Positions 1 through 8,700 of a stretch of 64,000 nt of DNA are shown here, piece after piece. Position 1 is the stretch's first letter. Each line of letters begins with the position of its first letter. The position numbers and the translations under genes are program-made. The notes under the pieces were generated by a model. The model saw nothing but the letters and a program-made list of their open reading frames with translations, searched no databases and was not told where the DNA came from. This DNA comes from Burkholderia multivorans ATCC BAA-247 (GTDB lineage Bacteria; Pseudomonadota; Gammaproteobacteria; Burkholderiales; Burkholderiaceae), in contig NZ_CP009832.1 of assembly GCF_000959525.1 (NCBI RefSeq), forward strand, positions 310,001 to 374,000, given 5' to 3'.

Positions 1-1
1 C

Positions 2-250
2 CAGGCGGACGAGGTGCGGCGTCAGGAAGTCGAAGCCGTGATTGCCGATATCCGGCGCCTGATCGACGAATACGGGCTGACCGCGCAGGATCTCGGCTTT
101 GCCGAGCGCGCGCGCCGCGGCCGTCCGCCCAAAAAGGCGCCGCTGCCGCCGAAATACCGCGATCCGAAGACGGGCGCGACCTGGAGCGGTCGCGGCAAGC
201 CGCCGAATTGGATCGTCGGCAAAAACCGCGACCGTTTCCTGATGGAGTGA
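2..250 (+). CDS. H-NS family DNA-binding protein, 5' end outside window
   Basis: This is the C-terminal 82 residues of an H-NS/MvaT-class nucleoid protein. The reading frame is open from base 2, so the start lies upstream; the GTG at 14 is probably internal. The C-terminal DNA-binding module is clear: a GRPPKK basic hook followed by KYRDPKTGATWSGRGKPP, the signature of the small Burkholderia H-NS-like proteins. The upstream part looks like the end of the helical oligomerisation domain. Family members silence AT-rich DNA. A second, complete paralogue lies at 34606-34899 and shares the KYRDP-TGATWSGRGKPP block. A strong terminator follows the stop codon. Confidence 0.9.
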   Translation, partial: QADEVRRQEVEAVIADIRRLIDEYGLTAQDLGFAERARRGRPPKKAPLPPKYRDPKTGATWSGRGKPPNWIVGKNRDRFLME

Positions 251-265
251 CCGACAGCCAAAAAG

Positions 266-300
266 AAAGAGCCGCATCGTCGATGCGGCTCTTTGGTTTT
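266..300 (+). terminator. Rho-independent terminator of the H-NS-like gene
   Basis: A 14-bp perfect stem (AAAGAGCCGCATCG / CGATGCGGCTCTTT) around a single T is followed by GGTTTT. It lies 16 bases after the stop codon. The A-rich left flank means it may also act on leftward transcripts from the glycosyltransferase gene. Confidence 0.85.
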
Positions 301-353
301 ACGCGCCGGATTTCGGCGCGATTTTCACCGGCTATTTCGCGCGGATTTCAGCG

Positions 354-1418
354 TTACGCGCCGGCCACGCGGCGCAATGCCGGCCGTCGGGCGTTGGCGC
401 AAAGCGATTCGTAAGTTTCGACGTAGCGCTGCGCCATCGCCTTGGCGCTGAATCGCGTATCGAAACGCGCGCGAATCGCGTCGCGCGACAGGCAGTCGAT
501 CCTGTGCAGCGCGCCGACCGCGCCTTGCACATCCTCGACGATAAAGCCCGTCACGCCGTCCTCGATCACCTCCGGCACCGAGCCGCGGTTGAACGCGACG
601 ACCGGCGTGCCGCACGCCATCGCCTCGATCATCACGAGGCCGAACGGCTCCGGCCAGTCGATCGGGAACAGCAGCGCCTTCGCGCCCGACAGGAACGCCG
701 GCTTCTGCGCCTCGTTGATCTCGCCGATGAACTCCACGTGCGCCTGGCCGAGCAGCGGCTCGATCACTTCCTTGAAGTAATCGGCGTCGGCCTTGTCGAC
801 CTTCGCGGCGATCTTCAGCGGCAGCCCGCTTTGCGCAGCGATCCGGATCGCGGTGTCGACGCGCTTTTCGGGACAGATGCGGCCGAGGAATGCCAGATAT
901 TCGGGCTTCACGTCGGGCTGCGGCGTGAGCAGCGTCTCCGGCAGCCCGTGATAGACGGTGCCGGCCCACGCGGCCTGCGGCAGCGGCTTGCGCTGCGAAT
1001 TCGAGATCGACACGACCGGCGCGTTCGGGAACGCGTCGAATACGGGCTGCAGCTCGGGCAGGTCGAGGCGGCCGTGCAGCGTCGTCACGTACGGCGTGTC
1101 GAGCCGCGACATCAGCGGAAACGGCAGATAGTCGAGATGGAAGTGCAGCACGTCGAATTCATGCGCGACGCGCGCCACCTGCTCGATCAGCCGCATATGG
1201 GGCGCCATCGAATCGCGGATCGACGGATCCAGCCGCAGCGCGCGCGGCCATGCCGCTTCGAGGCGCGCGGACGTCACCGAGTCGCCGCTGGCGAACAGCG
1301 TCACGTCGTGGCCGAGCTCGACGAGCGCCTCGGTGAGATAGGACACGACGCGTTCGGTGCCGCCGTACAGTTTCGGCGGGACGGCTTCATACAGCGGCGC
1401 GATCTGGGCAATGCGCAT
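354..1418 (-). CDS. Family 4 glycosyltransferase
   Basis: This 354-residue protein is a GT-B fold, GT4-type retaining glycosyltransferase. Visible hallmarks are the N-terminal nucleotide-fold start MRIAQIAPLYEAVPP with LYGGTERV, the central FLGRICPEKRVD strand, and the C-terminal PEPFGLVMIEAMACGTPVV, which carries the conserved E-x7-E pair that contacts the sugar nucleotide. The start at 1418 follows a good ribosome site (AGGAGAACGTCC); longer reading upstream runs into low-complexity repeat DNA and is not credible. No signal peptide or membrane helix is seen, so it is cytosolic or peripheral. The acceptor and donor cannot be deduced; the gene stands alone, leftward, next to the motility locus. 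Confidence 0.9.
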   Translation of the reverse strand: MRIAQIAPLYEAVPPKLYGGTERVVSYLTEALVELGHDVTLFASGDSVTSARLEAAWPRALRLDPSIRDSMAPHMRLIEQVARVAHEFDVLHFHLDYLPFPLMSRLDTPYVTTLHGRLDLPELQPVFDAFPNAPVVSISNSQRKPLPQAAWAGTVYHGLPETLLTPQPDVKPEYLAFLGRICPEKRVDTAIRIAAQSGLPLKIAAKVDKADADYFKEVIEPLLGQAHVEFIGEINEAQKPAFLSGAKALLFPIDWPEPFGLVMIEAMACGTPVVAFNRGSVPEVIEDGVTGFIVEDVQGAVGALHRIDCLSRDAIRARFDTRFSAKAMAQRYVETYESLCANARRPALRRVAGA

Positions 1419-1820
1419 GGACGTTCTCCTGTGTCGACCCGGATTCGCGCCGCAGCGCTGGCCGGGTCCCATGTACCACGGTCGACCCGGGAGCGTTCGG
1501 CCCTGGCTCCGGGTCCCTTGTAAAACGGTCGGCCCGAACCGGCCGCCTCGACGTTGCTCGGGCCCTGCAAGACGGTCGATGAGGACCGGAAGCGGCGCCC
1601 CGGTTCGTCGTTCGGTCCGTCCGAGCCGCGGGATGCGGCTCGCTCGGTCCCGTACTGCGGTTGCGGAAAGTGCCGACGCTACGGTCGGCGGGTGTGGCGG
1701 GCCGGTTCGACGAGAACGGCGGGCCGGCGCCACGCGATGCCGGGGCGGTGCGACACGCGTCGTGTCGACGCCCGTTGGAGTCCATTATCGGGATCGCTCG
1801 GCGGGGTTCGAGTGTTTTTT
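1419..1820. other. GC-rich gap between glycosyltransferase and flhD, repeat-bearing half
   Basis: No credible gene is seen: the open frames here are overlapping arginine- and proline-rich frames on both strands. The stretch contains three imperfect tandem copies of a roughly 47-bp element (annotated separately) and would hold the promoter of the leftward glycosyltransferase. Confidence 0.6.
1464..1584. repeat. Three imperfect ~47-bp direct repeats
   Basis: Each copy has a GGGTCCC (third copy GGGCCC) block followed 12-14 bases later by ACGGTCG. Copies begin at about 1464, 1511 and 1560. The first copy is also a dyad, CCGGGTC...GACCCGG. A possible fourth, more degenerate copy (CGGTCCC) begins near 1645. 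Function unknown; the array lies directly upstream of the glycosyltransferase start. Confidence 0.6.
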
Positions 1821-1910
1821 CAAACACTTAAGGCTTGTTACACGATGAAATACGCGAAAACCCGAATAAAAAGGGCACGGAAACACGAATGGAGATGGTC
1901 AACGCGATTG

Positions 1911-1938
1911 TTGCACCATCATGAAAAACCACTATAAT
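1911..1938 (+). promoter_or_regulatory. Possible sigma-70 promoter upstream of flhD
   Basis: A perfect TATAAT (1933-1938) has a weak TTGCAC -35 (1911-1916) 16 bp upstream, in the AT-rich half of the gap (1821-2230). It would give a leader of about 310 nt before flhD. A second weak candidate is TATAAA at 2158-2163. The class I flhDC promoter must lie in this region; the exact choice is uncertain. Confidence 0.4.
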
Positions 1939-2252
1939 TTTTACCGATTCGCGTCCCGGCATGCCTTGCCGGACGGCCCTCCGCGGCGTATCGGCGCAGG
2001 TCTCGCCAAATCGCACGCCGCATTTGTCCTCATTCAAGCTTTCAATTCGCCTTGTCGGAAAAATTCCTACACGGTTTACAGACAAATCCTGCACTGCATA
2101 CGCCACTTCGCTGATACCGGTGCCATTCCCGTTTGGCCAAAATTCGCGCTGTAAGACTATAAACATGCCGACCGAGTGCATCAGGTGCGCCGGATCGAGC
2201 AAACGTTTCCATAAACATGAATGGCCAAAGCAACGCTTCTCACGGGGGAATC

Positions 2253-2573
2253 ATGAGCGCCACCAGCGAAATGCTAGGCGAGATCAAAGAGGTCAACCTG
2301 TCGTACCTGCTGCTCGCGCAGCGCCTGCTGCGCGAAGACAAGGCAATGGGCATGTTCCGGATGGGCATCTCCGAGGAACTGGCCGACGTGCTTGCAAACC
2401 TCACGCTCGCGCAGACGGTCAAGCTCGCCGCGTCGAATCAGATGCTGTGCCGCTTCCGCTTCGACGATCACGCGCTGCTGTCGTCGCTCGCCGACAAAGG
2501 CCGCAGCGACGTCGTCGCACGCGCGCACTCGGCGATCCTGATGGCCGGACAACCGGTCGAAAGCGTCCGCTGA
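2253..2573 (+). CDS. flhD: Flagellar master regulator subunit FlhD
   Basis: FlhD (106 aa) joins FlhC in the heterohexameric activator at the top of the flagellar cascade, turning on class II promoters including flhB/A and fliA. The sequence shows the conserved N-terminal EIKEVNLSYLLLAQRLL helix and the AMGMFRMGIS segment of the family, at the usual length (about 105-119 aa). The ATG at 2253 follows GGGGGAA at ideal spacing; an ATG at 2217 in frame has no such site and would add 12 unconserved residues. It is first in the locus, 90 bp ahead of flhC. A long AT-rich upstream region suggests complex control. Confidence 0.95.
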   Translation: MSATSEMLGEIKEVNLSYLLLAQRLLREDKAMGMFRMGISEELADVLANLTLAQTVKLAASNQMLCRFRFDDHALLSSLADKGRSDVVARAHSAILMAGQPVESVR

Positions 2574-2663
2574 TCCTTCCTGTCCTGCGTTCGAGCCGGC
2601 GCGCCGCGCCGGCGCCGGCGCATGGGCGCAGCATCCGAACAACGACACGCGAACGTTATCACC

Positions 2664-3218
2664 ATGGCAAGCAAAAGCGTCGTGATCGAGGTGAAGGAAA
2701 TCACCCTCGCCATCGAACTGATCGAACTGGGCGCCCGGCTGCAGCTGCTGGAGGCGGAGACGAGCCTGTCGCGGGATCGTCTGATCAAGCTGTACAAGGA
2801 ACTGAAGGGCGTTTCGCCGCCGAAGGGAATGCTGCCGTTCTCGACCGACTGGTTCATGACGTGGCAGCCGAACATCCATTCGTCGCTGTTCTACAACATC
2901 TACCGCTTCATGCAGGATCACGGCCGCTGCGAGCCGATCCACGCGATCGTGAAGGCGTACCGGCTCTATCTGGAGCACGTCTCGCTGTCCGGCGACGAAG
3001 CGGCGCTGAGCCTCACGCGCGCCTGGACGCTCGTACGCTTCTTCGATTCCGGGATGCTGCAGATGACGCCGTGCACGCGCTGCGGCGGGCATTTCGTCGC
3101 CCATGCGCATGATCCGCAGCAAGGTTTCGTCTGCGGGCTGTGCCAGCCGCCGTCGCGCGCGGGCAAGACGCGCAAGGCGGCAGCCGCGCGCGCCGAGCTG
3201 GCCGCCGCGGCCGCCTGA
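2664..3218 (+). CDS. flhC: Flagellar master regulator subunit FlhC
   Basis: FlhC (184 aa) is the zinc-containing partner of FlhD and supplies much of the DNA binding. The four zinc cysteines are present as CTRC and CGLC; counting from the ATG at 2664 they fall at residues 137, 140, 157 and 160, the same numbers as in the enteric protein, which supports this start. The N-terminal helical region ([13 protein letters not shown]) is conserved. The last ~20 residues are Ala/Arg-rich and variable. It is co-directional with flhD and probably co-transcribed; a new promoter (sigma-28 type) follows before motA. Confidence 0.96.
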   Translation: MASKSVVIEVKEITLAIELIELGARLQLLEAETSLSRDRLIKLYKELKGVSPPKGMLPFSTDWFMTWQPNIHSSLFYNIYRFMQDHGRCEPIHAIVKAYRLYLEHVSLSGDEAALSLTRAWTLVRFFDSGMLQMTPCTRCGGHFVAHAHDPQQGFVCGLCQPPSRAGKTRKAAAARAELAAAAA

Positions 3219-3345
3219 CGCGCGCCGCGCGGCGCATTGGCCGTGCCGCACGGCCGTCCGGCACGCGTGCGTGCGGCGTCGTGCGCGCCGCGCCGCCCCC
3301 GGCGGATTGCTGGTAAACACCGTCCGCGTGTGCCCGCGCGGCCGC

Positions 3346-3372
3346 GAAAGTTTTCCTGCCCACTGCCGTAAA
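3346..3372 (+). promoter_or_regulatory. Sigma-28 (FliA) promoter for motA-che operon
   Basis: GAAAGTTT (3346-3353), exactly 11 bases, then GCCGTAAA (3365-3372) matches the flagellar sigma consensus TAAAGTTT-N11-GCCGATAA in all but three positions. It lies 46 bp before the motA start, placing motA through cheZ in class III under FliA encoded at 22946. Confidence 0.85.
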
Positions 3373-3418
3373 CCACTTAACGGCGGTCTCCCCGCCGGTC
3401 TTTCGTGAGGGACAGGCA

Positions 3419-4279
3419 GTGCTGATTATCGTAGGAACACTCGTGACGCTGTTGTCCGTCTTCGGCGGCTATGCGCTGGCGGGCGGGCATCTGGGCGCGC
3501 TGGTCCAGCCCCTCGAAATCCTGATGATCGCGGGCGCCGGCCTCGGCGCGTTCATCCTCGGCAACGGCACCAAGACGATCAAGGCGACGGTGCGCGTGCT
3601 GCCGACGCTGTTCAAGGGCTCGAAATACACGAAGGACGTGTACATGGAGCTGATGGCGCTGCTGTACGTGCTGCTCGCGAAGGCGCGCAAGGAAGGCACG
3701 CTGACGCTCGAGGCCGACATCGACGATCCGGAGAAGAGCCCGATCTTCACGCAGTACCCGAAGATTCTCGCCGATCGCCACATCGTCGAATTCCTGACCG
3801 ATTACCTGCGCCTGATGGTCGGCGGCAACATGAACGCGTTCGAGATCGAAAGCCTGATGGACGAGGAGATCGAGACGCACCACGCGGAAGGCGAAGGCCC
3901 CGCGCATGCGTTGATGCGCGTCGGCGACGCGATGCCGGCATTCGGGATCGTCGCGGCGGTGATGGGCGTCGTGCACACGATGGCGTCGGCCGACAAGCCG
4001 CCCGCGGTGCTCGGCGCGATGATCGCGCAGGCGCTGGTCGGCACGTTCCTCGGGATCCTGCTGTCGTACGGGCTGATCGGGCCGCTCGCGAGCCTCGCGG
4101 AGCAGCGCGTGGCCGAGTCGACGAAGATGTTCCAGTGCATCAAGGTGACGATCCTCGCGAGCCTGAACGGCTATGCGCCTGCGATCGCGGTCGAGTTCGG
4201 GCGCAAGGTGCTGTTCTCGCCGGAGCGCCCGTCGTTCGCGGAACTCGAAGAGCACGTGCGCCGCGTGAAGGCGAAATGA
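3419..4279 (+). CDS. motA: Flagellar motor stator protein MotA
   Basis: MotA (286 aa) forms, with MotB, the proton-driven stator around the flagellar rotor. The protein opens directly with a membrane helix (MLIIVGTLVTLLSVFGGYAL), has a second close behind, a long cytoplasmic loop that carries the rotor-contacting charges, and two C-terminal helices with the conserved PPAVLGAMIAQALVG and YGLIGPLA segments including the channel prolines. The start is a GTG at 3419 behind GAGGGACAG. It is 13 bp before motB, so the two are translated together. A sigma-28 promoter precedes it. Confidence 0.97.
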   Translation: MLIIVGTLVTLLSVFGGYALAGGHLGALVQPLEILMIAGAGLGAFILGNGTKTIKATVRVLPTLFKGSKYTKDVYMELMALLYVLLAKARKEGTLTLEADIDDPEKSPIFTQYPKILADRHIVEFLTDYLRLMVGGNMNAFEIESLMDEEIETHHAEGEGPAHALMRVGDAMPAFGIVAAVMGVVHTMASADKPPAVLGAMIAQALVGTFLGILLSYGLIGPLASLAEQRVAESTKMFQCIKVTILASLNGYAPAIAVEFGRKVLFSPERPSFAELEEHVRRVKAK

Positions 4280-4292
4280 CGCGGAGCGAGCG

Positions 4293-5309
4293 ATGAGCAA
4301 GGGCAAGGAACGCGCGATCGTCGTCAAGCGGGTGGCCCCGCAGAAGAAGGGCCATCACGGCGGCGCATGGAAGCTCGCGTATGCGGACTTCATGACGGCG
4401 ATGATGGCCTTCTTCCTGCTGATGTGGCTGCTGAGCTCGGTCACGCCGGTACAGCTGAAGGGAATCGCCGAATACTTCAACACGCCGCTGAGGGCGGCGC
4501 TGTTCGGCAGCGGCGATCGCAGCTCGCAGGACTCGAGCATCATCAACGGCGGCGGGCGCGACCTGTCGAGCGTCGACGCGGGCACGCTGCGCCGCACCGA
4601 CGGCACGACGCAGCTGGCCGAGCGCGTCGCGAAGCCGACCGACGATACCGCGCAGGCGCGGATGCAGGGCGCGCTCGAGCGGCGTGAGCAGGTGCGGCTG
4701 CACGACCTGCAGATCAAGCTGATGGCCGCGATCGAAGCGAACCCGACGCTGCGCCAGTTCAAGCAGCAGATCCGCATCGACTCGACGCTGATGGGGCTGC
4801 GCATCGAGATCGTCGATACGCAGAAGCGGCCGATGTTCGCGATGTCGAGCGATCAGGTCGAGCCGTACATGCGCGACATCCTGCGTGAAATCGGCAAGAC
4901 GCTGAACGACGTGCCGAACCGGATCATCGTGCAGGGCCACACCGATGCGGTGCCGTACGCGGGCGGCGAGGGCGGCTACAGCAACTGGGAGCTGTCCGCC
5001 GATCGCGCGAACGCGTCGCGCCGCGAGCTGATCGCGGGCGGCATGGACGAGGCGAAGGTGCTGCGCGTGCTCGGCCTCGCGTCGACGCAGAACCTGAACA
5101 AGGCCGATCCGCTGGACCCGGAAAACCGCCGGATCAGCGTGATCGTGCTGAACCGCAAATCCGAAGAGGCGCTGACGCGCGACGACACGACGACCACGAC
5201 GCTGTCGGCCGACGCCGCGGGCTCGACGCAGCTCGCGCAGCAGCTCGCCGGCGCGCATCCGGCGCCGGTCGCGCCGGTGTCGCCCGTTGCGGCCGCGCCG
5301 AAACCCTGA
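4293..5309 (+). CDS. motB: Flagellar motor stator protein MotB
   Basis: MotB (338 aa) anchors the stator to peptidoglycan and carries protons. A single N-terminal helix (ADFMTAMMAFFLLMWLL) contains the proton-accepting aspartate, Asp32, at the same residue number as in enteric MotB. A periplasmic linker (~55-180) is followed by an OmpA/MotB domain with the peptidoglycan signature VQGHTDAVPY and NWELSADRAN. The last 30 residues are Ala/Pro-rich. It follows motA at 13 bp and precedes the first cheY-like gene by about 100 bp. Confidence 0.97.
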   Translation: MSKGKERAIVVKRVAPQKKGHHGGAWKLAYADFMTAMMAFFLLMWLLSSVTPVQLKGIAEYFNTPLRAALFGSGDRSSQDSSIINGGGRDLSSVDAGTLRRTDGTTQLAERVAKPTDDTAQARMQGALERREQVRLHDLQIKLMAAIEANPTLRQFKQQIRIDSTLMGLRIEIVDTQKRPMFAMSSDQVEPYMRDILREIGKTLNDVPNRIIVQGHTDAVPYAGGEGGYSNWELSADRANASRRELIAGGMDEAKVLRVLGLASTQNLNKADPLDPENRRISVIVLNRKSEEALTRDDTTTTTLSADAAGSTQLAQQLAGAHPAPVAPVSPVAAAPKP

Positions 5310-5415
5310 TGTTGATTCGATTCGAGACACCCATGAAACGATCTTCACGCGCACGACGTCCGTTGCCGCCCGACAGCGCGGCCCGCCTTGCCGGTGCGGC
5401 AGGCCGGAGGCACGC

Positions 5416-5793
5416 ATGATCCGGACCATTCTCGCGATCGACGATTCCGCGACGATGCGCGCGTTGCTGCACGCGACGCTCGCGCAGGCCGGCTACGAGG
5501 TGACGGTGGCGGCGGACGGCGAAGCCGGCTTCGACTTCGCGGCGACGACGCCATACGACCTCGTGCTGACCGACCAGAACATGCCGCGCAAGAGCGGGCT
5601 CGAGCTGATCGCCGCGCTGCGTCAACTGAGCGCGTATGCGGACACGCCGATCCTCGTGCTGACGACCGAAGGCAGCGATGCGTTCAAGGCGGCGGCGCGC
5701 GACGCGGGCGCGACCGGCTGGATCGAAAAGCCGATCGACCCGGGCGTGCTCGTCGAGCTTGTCGCGACGCTGTCCGAGCCGGCCGCCAATTGA
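5416..5793 (+). CDS. CheY-like single-domain response regulator (first copy)
   Basis: A 125-residue receiver domain with every phosphorylation residue: acidic pair Asp9-Asp10, phospho-acceptor Asp53 (VLTDQNMP), switch Thr near 83, and Lys105 (IEKP). There is no output domain. It sits immediately before cheA, separate from the canonical cheY at 13653, so the operon encodes two CheA-phosphorylatable receivers. It lacks the FliM-binding aromatic pattern of the second copy and may act as a phosphate sink or a distinct output; that role is inference. The ATG at 5416 follows GGAGGCACGC. Confidence 0.93.
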   Translation: MIRTILAIDDSATMRALLHATLAQAGYEVTVAADGEAGFDFAATTPYDLVLTDQNMPRKSGLELIAALRQLSAYADTPILVLTTEGSDAFKAAARDAGATGWIEKPIDPGVLVELVATLSEPAAN

Positions 5794-5826
5794 CATGAAC
5801 GCGATGAACCCAACCGGTGACCGGGC

Positions 5827-8088
5827 ATGACTCTCGACATCACTCAGTTCTACCAGACATTCTTCGACGAAGCGGACGAGCTGCTCGCGCAGATGGAGCA
5901 ACTGCTGCTGAACCTCGACGTCGGCTCGCCCGACGCCGAGGATCTCGCTGCGATCTTTCGGGCCGCGCATTCGATCAAGGGCGGCGCGGCGACGTTCGGG
6001 TTCTCCGCGCTGACCGACACCACGCACATTCTCGAATCGCTGCTCGACCGCGCGCGCAACCACGAGCTGACGCTGACGAAGGAAATGGTCGACGCTTTCC
6101 TCGAGACGAAGGACGTGCTGTCCGACCAGCTTGCCGATTACCGCGCAAGCGCCGAACCCGACGCGGCGGCCGCCGCGGCGATCTGCGCAAAGCTCGAGCG
6201 GCTGCAGGCCGATAGCGGCGGCGCGGCGGCATCGGTAGCCGCACCGGCGGCGGTCGCCGTCGCGGCGCCCGCGCCCGCCACGCCGGCCGTTGCGTCCGCA
6301 GCGGCGGCCGGCCAGCGCGCGCCCGACCATGTCGTCGAGCAGGCGGTCGCGGCCGCGCATCCGTCCGCGGCCGGCGCACCGGCGCCGCAGGCCGACGCCG
6401 CCGCCGACGGCGACGGCCCGCACCTGAAGATCACGCTGACCGGCGTGGACGCGAAGGATCAGGCGCTGCTCGTCGAGGAACTCGGCAATCTCGGCCGGAT
6501 CGTCGGCCGCACCGAAGTCGGCGACGCGCTGACGCTGTGGCTCGAATCCGACGTGCCGTCCGACGACATCGTCGCGGTGTGCTGCTTCGTGATCGACGAA
6601 AGCCAGATCCGGATCGCGCGCGGCGCCGCGCCGGCCGCCACGCAGCCGGCTGCGGCTGCGGCTGCACCGGTCGTCGCCGAGCCGCCGCCTGCCGCGCCGG
6701 CAGCGGCGTCCGCGGCAACTGCCGCCGCACCGGCACCGGCGCCTGCCGCATCGACCACATCCGCCGCAGCGGCCGCCGCGCCTGCCGCGCATGCCGAATC
6801 GCCCGCGCCGTCCGCGGCCGCGCAGCCGGCCGCCCATCACGACGACAAGCGCGCACGTCCGGCCGCGGCCGCCGCGGCGGGCGCGGAAGGCAGTTCGATC
6901 CGCGTCGGCGTCGAGAAGGTCGACCAGCTGATCAACCTCGTCGGCGAACTCGTGATCACGCAGGCGATGCTCGCCGAGACCGCGAGCGCGTTCGATCCGG
7001 CGCTGCACGACCGTCTGTTCAACGGGATGGCGCAGCTCGAGCGCAACGCGCGCGATCTGCAGGAAGCGGTGATGTCGATCCGCATGATGCCGATGGACTA
7101 CGTGTTCAGCCGCTTCCCGCGCCTCGTGCGCGATCTCGCGGGCAAGCTCGGCAAGCAGGTCGAACTGGTTACGTTCGGTCAGGCGACCGAACTCGACAAG
7201 AGCCTGATCGAGCGGATCATCGATCCGCTCACGCACCTCGTGCGCAACAGCCTCGACCACGGCATCGAGACGGTCGACAAGCGGATCGCGGCCGGCAAGG
7301 ATGCGGTCGGCCAGCTCGTGCTGTCGGCCGCGCATCACGGCGGCAACATCGTGATCGAGGTCAGCGACGACGGCGCGGGCCTGAACCGCGAGCGGATCCT
7401 CGCGAAGGCCGCGAAGCAGGGCATGCAGATCCCCGAGAACATCAGCGACGACGAAGTCTGGCAGCTGATCTTCGCGCCGGGCTTCTCGACTGCCGAGACG
7501 GTGACCGACGTGTCGGGCCGCGGCGTCGGGATGGACGTCGTGAAGCGCAACATCCAGTCGATGGGCGGCCACGTCGAGATCTCGTCGCAGGCCGGGCGCG
7601 GCACGACCACGCGGATCGTGCTGCCGCTCACGCTGGCGATCCTCGACGGGATGTCGGTGAAGGTCGGCAGCGAGATCTTCATTCTGCCGCTGAACTTCGT
7701 GATGGAGTCGCTGCAGCCGTCGAACGACGACATCTACACGGTCGGCAACGGCGAGCGCGTGGTGCGCGTGCGCGGCGAGTATCTGCCGCTCGTCGCGCTG
7801 CACGAGGTGTTCTCGGTCGAGGGCGCGCGCACCGATCCGACGCAGGGGATCGTCACGATCATGGAAACCGAGGGGCGCCGCTTCGCGATGCTGATCGACG
7901 AGCTGGTCGGCCAGCAGCAGGTCGTCGTGAAGAACCTCGAGACCAACTACCGCAAGGTGCACGGCATCTCCGCGGCGACCATCCTCGGCGACGGCAGCGT
8001 CGCGCTGATCGTCGACGTCGCGGCGCTGAACCGCGAAACCCGTGCGACGCACGGCGCCCGGGCGGGCGCCGAGCTCGCGATGTTCTGA
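5827..8088 (+). CDS. cheA: Chemotaxis histidine kinase CheA
   Basis: CheA (753 aa) autophosphorylates in response to MCP/CheW signals and passes phosphate to CheY and CheB. Domains in order: HPt (1-130) with phospho-histidine His48 in [14 protein letters not shown]; a CheY-binding P2-like domain (~198-265) between two very long Ala/Pro linkers; dimerisation and HATPase (~350-590) with N box [12 protein letters not shown] and G boxes [12 protein letters not shown] and GRGVGMDVV; and a CheW-like regulatory domain to the C-terminus. The linkers are unusually rich in alanine. It is followed 29 bp later by cheW. Confidence 0.97.
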   Translation: MTLDITQFYQTFFDEADELLAQMEQLLLNLDVGSPDAEDLAAIFRAAHSIKGGAATFGFSALTDTTHILESLLDRARNHELTLTKEMVDAFLETKDVLSDQLADYRASAEPDAAAAAAICAKLERLQADSGGAAASVAAPAAVAVAAPAPATPAVASAAAAGQRAPDHVVEQAVAAAHPSAAGAPAPQADAAADGDGPHLKITLTGVDAKDQALLVEELGNLGRIVGRTEVGDALTLWLESDVPSDDIVAVCCFVIDESQIRIARGAAPAATQPAAAAAAPVVAEPPPAAPAAASAATAAAPAPAPAASTTSAAAAAAPAAHAESPAPSAAAQPAAHHDDKRARPAAAAAAGAEGSSIRVGVEKVDQLINLVGELVITQAMLAETASAFDPALHDRLFNGMAQLERNARDLQEAVMSIRMMPMDYVFSRFPRLVRDLAGKLGKQVELVTFGQATELDKSLIERIIDPLTHLVRNSLDHGIETVDKRIAAGKDAVGQLVLSAAHHGGNIVIEVSDDGAGLNRERILAKAAKQGMQIPENISDDEVWQLIFAPGFSTAETVTDVSGRGVGMDVVKRNIQSMGGHVEISSQAGRGTTTRIVLPLTLAILDGMSVKVGSEIFILPLNFVMESLQPSNDDIYTVGNGERVVRVRGEYLPLVALHEVFSVEGARTDPTQGIVTIMETEGRRFAMLIDELVGQQQVVVKNLETNYRKVHGISAATILGDGSVALIVDVAALNRETRATHGARAGAELAMF

Positions 8089-8117
8089 CTCTCGCCATCA
8101 ACCGATTGGGGGCAAAC

Positions 8118-8660
8118 GTGTCTGCTGAAGTCCAAATGATCAATCCGGCCGCGGCGAACGCGGCCAACGCGACGACCGGCCGCCGCGACGCGGAACATGG
8201 CGACGCGACGGGCCAGGAATTCCTGGTGTTCACGCTCGGCGACGAGGAATACGGGATCGACATCCTGAAGGTGCAGGAGATCCGCGGCTACGACAGCGTC
8301 ACGCGGATCGCGAACGCGCCCGATTTCATCAAGGGCGTGATCAACCTGCGCGGCATCATCGTGCCGATCGTCGACATGCGGATCAAGTTCCACCTCGGCC
8401 GCGTCGAGTACGACCACCAGACGGTCGTAATCATTCTGAACGTCGCGCATCGCGTCGTCGGGATGGTCGTCGACGGCGTGTCGGACGTGCTCACGCTGTC
8501 GGCCGAGCAGATCATGCCGGCGCCCGAATTCGGCGCGACGCTGACCACCGAATATCTGACGGGCCTCGGCACCGTCGACGGCCGGATGCTGATCCTGATG
8601 GACATCGAGAAGCTGATGTCGAGCCGGGAAATGGCGCTGATCGAAACGCTCGGCGCATAA
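8118..8660 (+). CDS. cheW: Chemotaxis coupling protein CheW
   Basis: CheW (180 aa) couples receptors to CheA in the polar arrays. The SH3-like CheW domain is complete: [21 protein letters not shown] at the start, [19 protein letters not shown], then [12 protein letters not shown] and the C-terminal LMDIEKLM. The start is GTG 8118 behind a GGGGG ribosome site; the frame runs open upstream inside cheA but without signal. The first ~30 residues are a poorly conserved Asn/Ala-rich extension. It lies between cheA and the MCP gene. Confidence 0.96.
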   Translation: MSAEVQMINPAAANAANATTGRRDAEHGDATGQEFLVFTLGDEEYGIDILKVQEIRGYDSVTRIANAPDFIKGVINLRGIIVPIVDMRIKFHLGRVEYDHQTVVIILNVAHRVVGMVVDGVSDVLTLSAEQIMPAPEFGATLTTEYLTGLGTVDGRMLILMDIEKLMSSREMALIETLGA

Positions 8661-8700
8661 GCGCGCGATACGCGCGCACGGAACTTCGGGAGAATCTGCG

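Noticed and set aside
1387-1827. Open minus-strand frame of 146 codons upstream of the glycosyltransferase
   Set aside because: It is Arg/Pro/Ser-rich and overlaps the repeat array and a frame on the other strand. It has no ribosome site, so it is a high-GC artefact.
5134-8052. Very long minus-strand open frame (972 codons) opposite cheA
   Set aside because: Arg/Asp/His-rich antisense shadow of cheA produced by GC-rich third positions. Similar long shadows lie opposite the MCP and flhA genes.
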